A stretch of DNA of 64,000 nt from Agrostemma githago (Eukaryota > Streptophyta > Magnoliopsida > Caryophyllales > Caryophyllaceae): positions 35,411,577-35,475,576 of the forward strand of contig OY288254.1 in NCBI GenBank assembly GCA_958450325.1. The letters run 5' to 3'. Shown here piece by piece: positions 46,490-58,827 of the stretch. Position numbers and translations under genes: made by a program. Each line of letters starts with the position of its first letter. Positions within the stretch are counted from its first letter, which is position 1. The notes beneath the pieces were generated by a model. That model was not told the origin of the DNA. It did no database searches and saw nothing but the letters and a program-made list of their open reading frames with translations.

Positions 46490-46775
46490 AAATTCAAAAA
46501 AACCCAGGACCGGGGCTAAGAGGTCAATCAACATTCAAAAAACCCATGACCGGGGCTAAGAGGTCAATCAACATTCAAAAAACCCATGATCGGGGCTAAG
46601 AGGTCAACCAAAATTAAAAAAACCCATGACTGGGGCTAAGAGGTCAACCAAAATTCAAAAAAAAACCCATGACCGGGGCTAAGAGGTCAACCAACAAAAA
46701 TTCAAAACACCCATGACCGGGGCTAAGAGGTCAACCAACAAATATTCAAGAACCCATGACCGTGGTGAAAACGGT
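46490..46775. repeat. Minisatellite, 40-44 bp unit
   Basis: GGGGCTAAG recurs at 46512, 46552, 46592, 46632, 46676 and 46719, with a degenerate seventh unit near 46762. Unit length grows from 40 to 43-44 bp through A-run and AACAAA length changes. Confidence 0.88.
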
Positions 46776-48244
46776 CAAATTCAAAGTTATCAATACTCAT
46801 ACCATCCAATAGGGGAGTGACAATAAAGCTGGCAGCTAACACCACATTCAACCTTCCCACATTACAACCCTCAAGACCTCCTCGAGACCTAGGCTAGAGA
46901 TAGCCCGGAATTTTGAGGATTCAAGCTCCATAGGATACCCCTAACCATTAGGGCCAGACATGGAAACCAGATCCCACATTATCAAACCAGCCCAATCGAA
47001 GTTCGAGCCATTTTTACTCGACTTCCCCCTTTCCTACCACATTATATTACAATACCTTACCCTCGAAGCCTTAGCTCCACAAAATCAAGCTCCAGATGTC
47101 AAAACATCAAAGCCACTTGTGACCTAACACCACATTTCCAAAAACATCCAATCCAGTTACCAACCCCAAACACGGGAACTCAACTTGCGGTCGGCATAGA
47201 ACATGCCCAAATAGTTCACACCACCTCTAGGGGCTACCCCGGAGAACGCTCATAGTCACAGGATCAACAACCTAACCATTCTAGCCCTTTGATCAAGACA
47301 TCATTGGGAATGCACCTGTCTAGCCTACACCGTCGCAATGGCTAGTTACACACAAAGTCCTATTAGACTAGGCACCATAATATATCTTTCAATCCACTGA
47401 ACTACGGCTTGATTTGATATCACCACACGTGAATACGTAGGCAGCCTTTCAACAGAGGCACAACCACTCACATTGACACACATTCAAAAAGCACTATCAT
47501 TCCGGTCACGACACTGTCATGTTCTCAGTAGCTAGCTTTGTCGTCCTGGGGGCTTCTATTAGACAGAAGTTCTCCTTCCACTCACATAATCCAAATACTT
47601 TCAAAATCTAGCCTCCTTTCTGCGGTGTGTCCTAGTACTCGGCTCAGTCGAAGGCGGGAATCTGTCAGGACTCGAAGCAATACCCATTTTGGACTGTACC
47701 CTAAAATCAGAAATCCAGAAGAGCACCAGACTAAAACAGTCTCATTACAGACTACTGCAGTCCCCCTATGACAGATCGTTCCCATGTTGCCACTTGCCTA
47801 GGCTACGGAATAGCGCAACTCAAGAGTCTTGTTAGGCGGCCCACCCCCTACCGAGTCACGGTCCAACACCTCGAGAGTCCAGTCGTGTCTGTCAACTCTT
47901 CCGGTCACGTCCAGAGTCGAGTCTATCGGTAGGCCTCTCTCTTCAAATTCTACTTTGAAATTTGCAAAGATTTAGCCATTTGAAAAGATTCTTTTCGACA
48001 AGGTCAGATTTCGGTCTATTTAAACTGCAAATTTCTTTTCTACCCCTTTTCCATTTTGAAAACCTAGCCCGTGAGTGCTTTCAGGATTTCAATTTCAAAA
48101 ATTTCAAAAAATTCAAAAATCATTTTCCCCAGCGCGAGTCATTTTACTACCTACGTGTTGCATGCAAATTTTATGTGACTTATACAGGTACGACTCAAGC
48201 AAGGACATGCAACCCGCTGTATCACCCCAACGGAAAGCCCCAGG

Positions 48245-48425
48245 CGGCATTTTCCCTGGAATAGCACGGGATGGGCCCATATACAGGCGCACCCGGGACT
48301 TATACGACAAGTCCAATTCCCCAGCAGATAGCCCGAAGCGGCATTTTCCCCGGAATAGCACGGGATGGGCCCACACATAGGCACACCCAGGACTTATGCG
48401 ACAAGTCCGATTCCCCACGGAGGTA
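48245..48425. repeat. Two-copy direct repeat, 94-bp period
   Basis: CGGCATTTTCCCYGGAATAG starts at 48245 and again at 48339. The copies differ at a handful of positions. Confidence 0.8.
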
Positions 48426-48950
48426 TTATCAGCAGCTCAGGTATGACTTCCGTCTTATGGCTGGCGAGCCCTTCACGCGAGTCTAATGGACTATAAACGA
48501 CCCGATCGGAAGTCTACCAGGTCTTAATTCACTTGGTAGCTACTCTGACTTTCGCCTTGTCCAAGCCCAGAGTGGGGGCTCTTTAGACACCTACATTTTG
48601 ACTGCCAGGTGTCTATGGTAGTTTCCAGAAAAACACCCAATGATGATCGGACGCTAACGTATTTCTACGCGCTCGGATATGGGCTCAAAACCATTAGTTG
48701 CAGGCTAATGCACTTACGGAGTACAAATCTCACAAAAAGACCTCAAATTCAGGCACAGTGGGTCGTTTCCAATCAAACAAGACTAATTTGGGTCAAAACC
48801 GACACCAGAAATAAAACCGATTTTTAGCGATTGGGTCAACCCCGATCAAAGTCGTTTCCGAGACATAGAAAACAGCCACACAAACATCAAAAAGTCCAAC
48901 TCAAAACCAAAACCCACAAGATATCCAATTCAAGGTCCAAAGCCCGGACC

Positions 48951-49072
48951 ACTCGATCCAGCTGACCCACTCGGTCGAGTGTCAGCTCCACTCGATCGAG
49001 TGGGCCTTCATTCAGGCCCGACTGCAGGCACACTGGGCCACTCGACCGAGTCAGCCAGTTACTCGGTCGAGT
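48951..49072. promoter_or_regulatory. Phased palindrome array, 3+2 layout (Ogre 3' LTR, TATA-proximal)
   Basis: The 12-mers start at 48951 (degenerate), 48969, 48990, 49040 and 49061. A TATATAAAC box follows at about 30 bp. Confidence 0.7.
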
Positions 49073-50144
49073 AACCCTAGCCGGGGGTCCATAGCAAAGC
49101 CTATATAAACACCCCCATGCACAACCTTTCACACGACTTTGGATCAACTTTTTCGAAACCCTAATCAAACCCTAATACTACTCTAGCAAACCCTAAACCT
49201 AGCTTTAGGAATCAAAACCCTAACCACCACAACTTAGCCTACATACTCGATACTCCCGTGCTAGCCGCCACTACGAGTCCCGTCCGAGCATAAGAAACAT
49301 GTAGGTTGAGGGTGCAAAAACCCCGTTTCTTCTCCTTTCTCGTCGTCCTCGCGTCATTCATCGTCTTTGTCGTCGTTTTTTTATTTTGTTCGCGACATAA
49401 TATCGTTAATATCGCTAGTATTAAGACACTAAAATACTTGTGAATTTGTGTCGAGTGTGAGGGATGTCGGAATAAAAAAACCCAAATATACAAGTGTATT
49501 GCACACAGCGTTGCCGGTCGCTTATCCCGATACCCCGATCACTTTATTATTGAAACAAGTCAATTTAAACAATAATTTTTATTTTATCCGCATAGCTATC
49601 ATTAATCGCACATCTCATCGATTTTCTAAAAGCTATTTTCAAAACTTACCTTTTTTTTAAGGGTCGAAACCCGTTGACGCGGATCCGACATCACATAATC
49701 CCTAGGGATTCATTACGATGACGGAAAAGCCGAGAGAATCAAGTCGAGTTTTCAATTCAAGCATCGATCTATTAGATTCGATACCAATTCCATAATTGGA
49801 TGTCGAATCTAATGATTTAGTCAAATAAATTAATTAACATAATTTTCATTGATGCTAATATAGATGTCCTCTTATTCAATCGAATTAATTACGACATCAA
49901 TAAATGCGGAGAAAATTTATATTGTGCTAGTTAATTTACAACGACTTATAGCATTTATATTCAAATTTCACTCTAGTATTCGATACTGCTTCAATAAGCG
50001 GATATCGGGCACGACGAGAATCATAGATATAAATTGGACATAAATTATACAATATTTATGTCCAATTCATCAAATCATCAAAATCAAAAGCAATTTCGAA
50101 ACCGATAACGAGTTGGAAAACGAACCCTGGTTTGTACAGGGGGC

Positions 50145-50340
50145 ACTCGATCGAGTGCCACCCCAAAAAAAAGACAGAACGCTTCTATGACAACCACTAG
50201 GTCGAGTCTCGTCATGACTCGATCGAGTGGCCGTGCACTCGGCCGAGTTCCCGCATACTCGGTCGAGTGCCGTCATGAAATCTGGACAGAAGCCTTTCTA
50301 GCGGTCCACTCGGTCGAGTCTCGCAATGATTCGGTCGAGT
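50145..50340. promoter_or_regulatory. Phased palindrome array, 1+4+2 layout (Ogre 3' LTR, central)
   Basis: The 12-mers start at 50145, 50196, 50217, 50237, 50257, 50308 and 50329. One palindrome plus its spacer is missing relative to 42772-42803; the 51-bp gaps are kept. Confidence 0.7.
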
Positions 50341-51132
50341 GGCCCCCTTATCACGTCATACCGTGAGTCTTACATCCTTTTTCTTGTCTCGATAATGTCT
50401 TTTTGTGACTTAGGTCAACACGTGTCAATTAATCACGTGGAATATCCTTTTTCAAAAACCATTCGGCATCTTATTTACATCATTCTATATTTACGCAAAC
50501 CGTTAATATCGTTATACCGTTACTAACCGTTTGTTCTCTTGTCAATTTAATTCTCGTTTATTTTATTGTACTAAAATGAACCCTCATGCTAAAATACAAC
50601 TTTGACGTTAATTTTAGCTGCATTAAATTGACATAGAAACCCATTCAATTCCTCACATGCTTAGGGAAAGCAATGTTTGCATAAGCATTTTTATCGTTCA
50701 ACTAAGGCGCGTATTCAAAAATCATTCGATATATCTTAATAGAGGCCGCTAATGTGCGGGTGGGGTTGGGTGTCCTTTGTGGGCTTCCCAACACGTACCC
50801 TCACCCCTTACTCAGAACCTCGGTTTTCGGATGCCCGAAACTGTTGGCGCACGAGATTCATTCAATACACGATAACCGGGAGTGACGGTATCGGTATCGT
50901 AATGCAAAGGGACGAGCCCAATAAACTCTGACATCGGAAATGGGCCGTATTTTGTATACGGCCCACTACGACATAGAGTGGGCTCGAACGGGTCCGAACT
51001 CCCACAAAGTTCGGTGGCGACTCCACTTCCATTTAAATCTCAATTTGATCCATTCTCATATGGAGATTCATTCGCCTACCCAAACCCGCGCGTGGGCGCG
51101 TCGGGGTGGACCTATGTCATGTCCACAGCTTG

Positions 51133-51734
51133 TCACGTGAAATCGCACGCATGCAAAGAATGTAAACACAACTACTTCGATGACAAAACATACTTGTCTT
51201 AAAATAACCGACATAGCAAAAGGTTTAGGGTTAAAACAACGGATGTTACGGTATTTCCACCACAATAAAAGAACTAGAATATCAGTCCACCGATTGATTA
51301 GTAGAGACCGCTATAGTGCGGGCGGGATTGGGTGTTGACATCTATCGGATGTTGGCTTCCCAATACGTACCTTTACCCCTTACTCAGAATCGACGGTTTC
51401 CGGATGTCCGAAACCATTGGCAATGAGAGTCACTCCAGGCATGGAGTGCTTAAGGGTACAAGTGTTTACCTTTAAGTCCCGTGCCACTCAGCTTTGAGCC
51501 GGCAAGGGATCAAAGTTGACTTGAATGGTTTCCGAGTCCCCATAATTTGACTCGGTGGCAACTCCACAAATCAACGACAACTTCAGTTCACTAAAAAGGT
51601 CGCCTTACCAAACAAAACGACCTTTAAACATTTACAACCACGACTCGATCGATTCCCAAACGAAAACACGGGTGCCCCACACCCGTTTAGTACAAGTCCG
51701 GATCGTCATCCAAATCGAGGTCCGACACTTCGCC
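51133..51734 (+). other. Old Tat/Ogre-type LTR fragment
   Basis: It shares phrases with the Ogre LTR 3' part (GTGCGGGCGGGATTGGGTGT, CCCTTACTCAGAA, TTTCCGGATGTCCGAAACC), but is diverged and incomplete. It was contiguous with 40832-41266 before the Ogre-type insertion. Confidence 0.6.
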
Positions 51735-51862
51735 CCGTATGCAAAATCTGACCGGCCCTCGGCAGAGAGGGGGCCGCGTGGTTGGCCGCCGCCACATGTG
51801 GAAAACCGAGTCGGTTCTGCGCGGGCACGCACGGGGCGCCGGAGGTGCGGACGGACGTCCAC
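51735..51862. other. GC-rich block of unknown origin
   Basis: About 130 bp with strikingly high GC between the LTR fragment and the copia pol. It reads open into the copia frame, but the peptide does not resemble copia integrase. Possibly filler DNA at a recombination junction. Confidence 0.5.
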
Positions 51863-54043
51863 AAGAAGCTTTTTCAAACCAAACCATATTATTCTAATCT
51901 CAGGGTGATAGGGTGCTTATGCTATGCTGCAGTAAAAGACACTGACAAATTCAAGCCTCGAGCAATCAGGGGTATTTTTCTTGGCTATCCAACAGGCCAA
52001 AAAGGCTATAAGTTATATGATATGGAGAACCATAAGATCATTATGAGTAGAGATGTAATATTTCAGGAAACTATTTCTCCTTATCATACTATCTATAAGC
52101 ATGATATTGGTCTTATTTCACCATCTCCCGCGGGTGTCATGGCTTCTATTGCAGATGCAGAGCCTTTGCCACCAGAGACCATTGATTCCACTCCAAATAC
52201 TGCAGTTCTTCCTGAGAATGTTAATCTGAATTATCAAGTTCCTGATGATGACACTCCTGGTGATATTTCCTCGGGTACGGTCGATTCCTCAGCTGTTGGT
52301 GAAGATGTTATTGCTGCACCACGACGATCAACAAGAGTTCGTCAGGTTTCCACAAAATTGGATGGTTTTGTCAACAAAGACGCACCCTCTCGTTCAAATG
52401 CTAATATGATTTTCACCCCTTCTTATGCTTTCCTCAGTCAATCATTGCAACTTGACGGATACTCTGCTGATTATCAGAGTTCTTGCTGCAATGCTCTTCA
52501 GGTTTATGAGCCTTCTACTTATGATCAAGCTGCTGCTGATCCTTTATGGGTTGCTGCTATGTCACAAGAACTTGCAGCACTTGAACAGAACAACACTTGG
52601 ATACTCACCAAATTGCCACCCGGCAAGAAAGCTATTGGGGCTAAATGGGTATATAAAGTGAAGTTCAATCCTGATGGCACAGTCGAGAGATACAAAGCGC
52701 GTCTTGTTGCTAAGGGATATAGTCAAATTGAGGGAGAATATTACACTCACACTTTCAGTCCTGTGGCTAAATTAACCACAGTACAAACTTTGATTGCAGT
52801 AGCAGCGATAAAAGGATGGTTATTGCATCAATTGGACATTAATAACGCATTTCTTCATGGTTTTTTGGACGAAGAGGTCTATATGAAGAAACCTCAAGGA
52901 TACACGGTTGGTTCCAAGGATGATGTTTGTTTATTAAAACGGTCCTTGTATGGACTTAAGCAAGCTTCTCGACAATGGAATTATGAGTTATCCAAATTTG
53001 TATCCAAACATGGTTATGTGCAATCCAAATCCGACTATTCTCTCTTCACCAAAGGTCATATAAATTCCAGCTTTTTTCTTATTTTAGTGTATGTTGATGA
53101 CTTGATAGTAACTGGAATAGATGAGTCTGAGACATCTGCTATCAAAAAGGCTTTGGATAGAGCATTCACCATTAAGGATCTGGGTCAACTTCGGTATTTT
53201 CTAGGTATTGAAGTATCGCGATCCAAGGCTCTTCTTAATCAACAAAAATATATCATTGATATACTCAGGGACTCTCATATGGAGGATTTTACTCCTGTTA
53301 ATTCCCCTCTTCCCACTGGTTTGCGATTATCTACAGACGATGGTGTTTTGCTTGCCAGTCCTGAAGTTTACAGATGATTAGTTGGGCGGCTCTTTTACCT
53401 TTACTTGACTAGACCTGATATATCTTATGGGGTACATCATCTTAGTCAATTCATGGCAGAGCCCAGATTTCCTCACTTACAGGCTGCTCTTCATGTCATT
53501 CGATATCTCAAAGGCTCTTTGAATTTGGGTCTCTTCTATCTTGCTACTTCCACACTTACTCTCACCAGCTACTGTGATGCTAATCATGATAAGTGTAAAT
53601 ATTATGCGAGGTCTGTTTCTGGTTATTGTGTGTTCTTAGGGAGATCTTTGATCTCTTGGAAGACCAAAACGCAGCCCACAGTAAGTAAGTCAAGCACGGA
53701 GTCCGAAAATCGAGGTATGAGTCAAACTTCCAGCGAGATCGTTTGGCTAAATGAGTTACTCAAAGAGATGCAAGTTTGTGTTACGCTTCCCGTCACTCTT
53801 TATTGTGATAATAAGGCGGCACAACACATAGTCGAGAATTAGATTTTTCATGAGCGTACTAAACACATAAAGGTGGATTGTCATTACATCGGAGAACAAA
53901 TTCAAGATGGACTGATTGCTACTGCTCATGTGACTACATTCCAGCAAATTGTTGATGTTCTAATTAAGACCTTAGGTCAGCAGCATCACAGTTCTTTTCT
54001 GTCCAAGCTCGGACTTGTTGTATCTCCTCCAAGTCCTCCTTGA
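51863..54043 (+). pseudogene. pol: Ty1/copia pol, 5'-truncated: integrase C-terminus, RT and RNase H
   Basis: Homology begins at KLFQTKPYYSNLRVIGCLCY, the integrase end (GIFLGYPTGQKGYKLYDMEN). RT spans about 52540-53290 with KWVYKVKFNPDGTVERYKAR, LDINNAFLHGFLDEEVYM and the catalytic YVDD near 53090. RNase H follows (DISYGVHHLSQFM, SGYCVFLGRSLISWKTKTQ, TLYCDNKAAQHIVEN). Stops: TGA at 53375 (Arg position) and TAG at 53840; the frame otherwise continues to TGA at 54041. Gag, protease and most of integrase are absent. A PPT-like GAGGAGGGGG (54042-54051) follows the end. Confidence 0.9.
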
Positions 54044-54054
54044 GGAGGGGGTAT

Positions 54055-54270
54055 TGTGTTATATTGCTCATTGTTGTGCTGCTGCTGTCTTCCTCTTGTG
54101 ACGTGGCTCAACCAATCAGCTTGCTGCACATGGATCGATGAGCTGGCAGAATTAGTTAGCAAAAGTTAGTTACAACAAACTTTTATATATATAGAATAAG
54201 CACACATTCTTTGTAAATTAATTCATTTTGTTACACACAAAACATTTATCAGAATAATGAGAAAATCAAC
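54055..54270 (+). mobile_element. 3' LTR remnant of the Ty1/copia element (right boundary uncertain)
   Basis: It starts TGTGTTATATTGC just after the PPT-like tract and contains TTATATATATAG near 54182-54195. The right end could not be fixed without the lost 5' LTR. Confidence 0.55.
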
Positions 54271-54357
54271 TTCTATTTAGCTTTTGTGTGAGACTGTTAT
54301 ACGAACTTCATTAATGGCATAACTCAAGCTCACAAGCTCACGAAGTTCTAGATGGAG

Positions 54358-54858
54358 TGTTGAGAATTGACTCCTAAACCCATGTAATCACATGTGTCCC
54401 ACATTGAAAGATGAAAAAAAGATGTTCCACCTTATAAAGCAAGGGGTTACTCCCTTTATAGCCAATTGGTTTTAGAGTGGAACCCTCTTGTCTTGTGAGT
54501 GGACTCTTCCCGTCTCGGTTGTGGCTCAGGCCCGTCATGTAATTTCACATGGTATCAAAATCCAAGGTTAAATGAACTGGGTCTTGAATTAAACTTGGTC
54601 GTTTGCCGCTGGGAGATGCTAATTCGCCCTAGTCGGGTTTATAAGTGGGCTCACATGTGAGGAGGGAGTGTTGAGAATTGACTGCTAAACCCAAGTAATC
54701 ACATGTGTCCCACATTGAAAGATGAGAGAAAGATGTTCCACCTTAGAAAGCAAGGGGTTACTCCCTCTATAGACAATTGGTTTTAGAGTGGAACCCTCTT
54801 GTCTTGTGAGTGGACTCTTTCCTTCTCGGGTGTGGCCCAGGCCCGTTATGTAATTTCA
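54358..54858 (+). mobile_element. TRIM (terminal-repeat retrotransposon in miniature)
   Basis: Two 190-bp direct repeats, 54358-54547 and 54669-54858, both starting TGTTGAGAATTGACT and ending AATTTCA. The 121-bp internal segment has a tRNA-Met-like PBS (TGGTATCAAAATCC, 54550) and a purine tract (GTGAGGAGGGAG) just before the second repeat. No coding capacity. The flanks (TGGAG and CGCGC) do not form a target duplication. Confidence 0.85.
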
Positions 54859-56250
54859 CGCGCAGCAACTTTCTAAGAACTCAAATCCTTCTCATCCAAA
54901 TAACCTTAGTTGACAGCCTCGCCGCTCTTGTAATCTTATCGAGTAGTTGTTTAATTTCGTCAATTTTTTACTCTTATTCATACTTCGTACGGCTCTTGCT
55001 GAAGTAGTTATTCTCGATGCAATTCCTGTTAGACTGTTACTAACAAGCTGAATTTTTCAGTATTTCATCAGTACTGTTATTTTTAATTTTCTCATCAGTG
55101 TTTCTCAGCTGAATTTCTTGTTGTTAATTAGTACGAAGTATACTGATTCGGTTTATATGATGCTTTATCTAACTACAGTTGATTAAGAAGTTCGACTAGA
55201 AGACAAACATTATAAAACTTTCATAGTAACTCCAGAACACACATTTTCTCTACTATGGTGCTATTTCAAAGTCTATAATATCCAGTACCTGAGTAGGCAT
55301 GGGACATGGGCCAATTATTAATGTAATTTTCTTTTCATTTCTTTTAATTTGTTAACAGGCTAGTGCACCTGATTTGGAGGAAAATCTATAAATGTCGATT
55401 GATTTTTGTTGTTGTTGATTTTAGTGTTTATTGTGTTTCCTTTCTTGATAGTCGATTTTAAGTCCGAGTGTGAGCTTTTGGATGTGCAGGTTAATGGAGA
55501 CGCATTGTTTATGACTTGTAATTTTAAGGAATTCAGGCTAGAAAGCAGCACTAATAATGCGACATGGGATCAACATTCTGTTGTTTGTACTACTACCGTA
55601 TATCTCTCATTTTTACTCTTCATGGTTCTTTTATATGTTGTACATGATAATATGAATACGTGATTGCACAACTAGTACTACAGCGGACCATCGCCTTTGT
55701 TTAGAGACCTTCTAGATTTAAATGATATTCAAATCTGTGAATGTAAACTAGGAGATCAGATGTAAGCAGGTGCACCTTATAGTTATTGATTTAGCCTACT
55801 GCATATATTTTCATTTGTTTGAGGACTATGGTAGCGAAGATTTTTTGTGTGCTTTACATTTCTTCGTGAAGTGATCAACTAATTGTTATACTTTATTTGT
55901 GCATATCTTTTATCTGCCATTATTACCTACTTCACTTTATTTTATGATCACATACAAGCTCCTTTCCCTTTAAGACATCATACAAACATTTGATTGTCCC
56001 ATATTGTTGCAACTTCCAGCAGATTTCAGTTTAGTCATACTCCCCCGTGATTGTCTTATACTCCCAGGGTTTTTGTCAAACCTATATTGGGTTTTTCTTT
56101 TTGTGTATGTAGTCGATGACAAACTATGTAACTATTGTCACTTCAGTCTCGCATCGCTTTTTGTCTAGGCTTTATCGGTATAATGTTTTATATTATACTT
56201 TGTTGTCATCTTTCCATGTATTAGGTTTAGTTTAAGTATAGTTGCATTAG

Positions 56251-56376
56251 GGTGCTTATTTAAGAGAAGATGTTGTTGAATGCACTTATTATCTTATTCG
56301 AACTGATGAGGATTGTGTACCTGTTGAAGGATCAAATATTCATTTGGCATGTCCGGAGCGAGAAGTAGGAAGATGA
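56251..56376 (+). pseudogene. Short coding-like fragment, family not recognised
   Basis: A 41-codon open stretch follows a possible acceptor (GTTGCATTAG) and reads GAYLREDVVECTYYLIRTDE and onward to ACPEREVGR before TGA. Its composition looks protein-like, but there is no start codon and no second exon I can tie to it. I do not recognise the protein. Confidence 0.25.
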
Positions 56377-56870
56377 TTCAACATTGTTTGACTTTGAGGT
56401 CTGCATTTCTTTTTCACCTGTATGCGTTTGCAACTTGATGCAACTTGTTTTTTACTTGTCTAAAAGTCGTTTATTCGTTTTACCCAAGTTAAGTATAATC
56501 CGATTTCGTTTATGTAGGATAATCTGATAGCAAATGACTAGTCAGGAAACAGTTGTCGTCATCAATTGGATGGATAGCGCAATCTGAATGGTTGGAAATT
56601 ACTGATGATCTCTTTCTAGTTAAGATTAGTTTCTATTTTTAACTGATTGGTGTTTCTAAAAGTGAATGATAGTGCCTTAGCAGATATTAATCAATTATTG
56701 TTCACTGTCATTCTATGGTTTGATTATCTGTCCACCTTTCCCTATCTCCTTAATGTTTTACTAAGCTTGATCCCCTAAATTGTGATGTTAAGACACTCTT
56801 ACAAATGTTGTGGATAAGTTGACAGAGGAAAATAAGGGAATGCAGAATAAAAAGAAGAGCTACAGTCGAA

Positions 56871-57023
56871 GGCCTTGTTCTTTTGGACTTATATTCAGTC
56901 AGTTTCAGTTCAGTTCAGTTCAGTCCCAGGAGGCATATTTTGTCTCTATATTTCAGTCCACTTCAGTTAAATTAAGTTCAGTCAAGTTAAACTCAGTCAG
57001 TTTCAATCCAAAAGAACAGGGCC
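56871..57023. mobile_element. MITE with inverted termini
   Basis: The left end GGCCTTGTTCTTTTGGACT pairs with the reverse complement of the right end AATCCAAAAGAACAGGGCC. The 153-bp body carries repeated CAGTTCAGTT-type motifs. Flanking target duplication unclear, so the superfamily is not assigned. Confidence 0.72.
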
Positions 57024-58827
57024 GGAGTAAGTTGAGATTAATTTGTTGAACATAATTTTGAATGTAATGAGTAGTGGCGGAACATCAGATGAGAGTGGAA
57101 ATGTTGCAAAGACAATCTAGCACATCATGATTGATCCGCAAGTATTTTATTTCTCTAAATATTCCTTTCTTATATTATTCCCTTTTTATCTATGGTTCAT
57201 TATATGGTTTATTCATTTTTTTCTTATCGTACTTTTTTCCTCATTGCAGGACGCTCTAGGACACAAAAAGGGAGATGACGGAATTGGTGGATGACAAAAT
57301 TGATGGTGACAAAATTGGTTCACATTTTTGAACTTGGATATTAAATAGATTGTTTTTGGGAGGAAGACACACGTACCTTTTGAAATAATAATTGTTTATG
57401 ATTTTTTTAATGCTACTTTGGATTGCGAAATACTCCGTATATGATTGGAGATTATTCTAGGCGCTCGTCTTACAAAACTTTATTCTAATTGATTGTTTGT
57501 TTTATGAAACTTTATTAATCTCTATGTGGCTCTTGTTATAATTACTAACAATAAGGCCAACTCGATGTTCGTGTATTATTGATATAAATCCATTAAATGT
57601 AGAGTCGCGCTTATTAGACTACATAAATTTGCAATTGCAAGAAAGTAGGGGCTGGACCAAAATATATTATTAATTTTTTTTTTATGATCAGATTCTCGAC
57701 GCTTTTATGATGTCAAAGTGTTACTAGACTTGATGATAATTGGAGGCTTAGAATAGGGGTCTAGGCGTGATGATGTTTAAGGATGAAACTTGAGTTGTAC
57801 TGCTTGATTGTAATTGATGCTTATTGATATAGTATTACTTACAAGTTACCAAAAAAAAAAAATTAGGTGGCGCAAATGTGATTTCATTCAATTAATGAAC
57901 CTGAAAAACTATTTTTATGATTTGTAAACCAATTTATGTAAACTTCTTTTAATATAAGTTAGTTTGATGAAATCAGAATAACTACTTTGTATAAGTTATC
58001 GTATAATCATAGCGTCAAAACCAAAAAAATTAAATCTTTTACCGTAAAAATCCGAATTTCCGGTCATCCTTAAAATTTCCATTGATACAATATCTCCATA
58101 TTAGCTATGCAAATTTTCCCATGATAAATTCACGATTATAATCGAATCACAATAAAGACGCAAAAATAATATGAATTTGATCATGCATATAAATATTATG
58201 CTAGAGACTCTGACACTAATGAAGGATTATACCGGTGCGAAAATGGGATTTCAGGAAACAATTTTTTAGCACCCCAATCCAAGAACACAAGCACAATAAT
58301 ATAGAGATGAATCAAGAAAAAAGAAGATCTAGAAAATCATATATTCATAACTTAAATCTTCGATATAAGAGACATAGATACTAGAACACTACGTGTTGTT
58401 CATCTACTTAGTCCAACAACCCAATCAGAATCCCGTCCTGTGAAGACGGAATAGATAGAATAATTATATCTCTTACTTTTATGGGTGACTTAGGCAATAA
58501 ACTGAACTAAATGTTTTCAGAACTTCTTGGGCTGACTATCAATCAACTAATGACTTATATACCATATCATTATATAGTTGTATAATTTAGGTTAAACCAA
58601 GAGACAAACCAGACCTCACAAGTTGTCTCAGTCTAATGCCTCACAAGTTCATTTCGGGCTTGTTTAATCTTCTGACTGAGTTTAACTAAGTGACCTTATA
58701 GGATTATATACTCATAGTCATAAGTCTAATCGAATTGGACTGATTATCGTATAATCATTCTCTAGCAAATAATTGTGAATTACTATAATACATAACGATA
58801 TTTATCTCCATTATAATGTCCTCTATT

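Larger units (their letters stand above)
46010..48581 (+). other. 3' noncoding region of Ogre-type element
   Basis: It contains six tandem AAGTCA/GAGTCA hexamers (46087-46122), a minisatellite (46490-46775), a two-copy 94-bp repeat (48245-48425) and the PPT AGAGTGGGGGCT just before 48582. No gene seen. Confidence 0.65.
41267..51127 (+). mobile_element. Tat/Ogre-type Ty3/gypsy element, non-autonomous
   Basis: The LTRs are 41267-43772 (2,506 bp) and 48582-51127 (2,546 bp; first bases TT instead of TG). The target duplication GCTTG is perfect (41262-41266 and 51128-51132). The PBS is of tRNA-Arg type, as known for Ogre/Tat. The internal region is only 4.8 kb with one broken gag, a minisatellite and no pol. 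The LTRs differ by many substitutions and a roughly 54-bp indel (near 49752-49805), so this is older than elements B and CRM. Confidence 0.88.
48582..51127 (+). mobile_element. 3' LTR of Ogre-type element
   Basis: It starts TTTAGACACC (TG mutated to TT) and ends CATGTCCACA, followed by GCTTG. Arrays are at 48951-49072 and 50145-50340. Confidence 0.87.
54859..58827. other. AT-rich island without recognised genes
   Basis: About 4 kb lacking LTR-element sequence. It has no long ORF. Two stretches look coding-like: 55490-55590, after a possible 3' splice site, and 56251-56376. An 85-codon ORF at 55406-55663 has hydrophobic ends but no recognisable family. A MITE lies at 56871-57023. It may be a degraded gene or ordinary intergenic DNA. 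Confidence 0.45.

Noticed and set aside
51782..51862. N-terminal extension of the copia ORF as a genuine fusion protein
   Set aside because: The sequence is the GC-rich block with no copia resemblance; the ATG is fortuitous.
55406..55663. Secreted or membrane 85-residue protein
   Set aside because: No family match recognised, and it overlaps a possible splice acceptor; hydrophobic runs are common in T-rich DNA.
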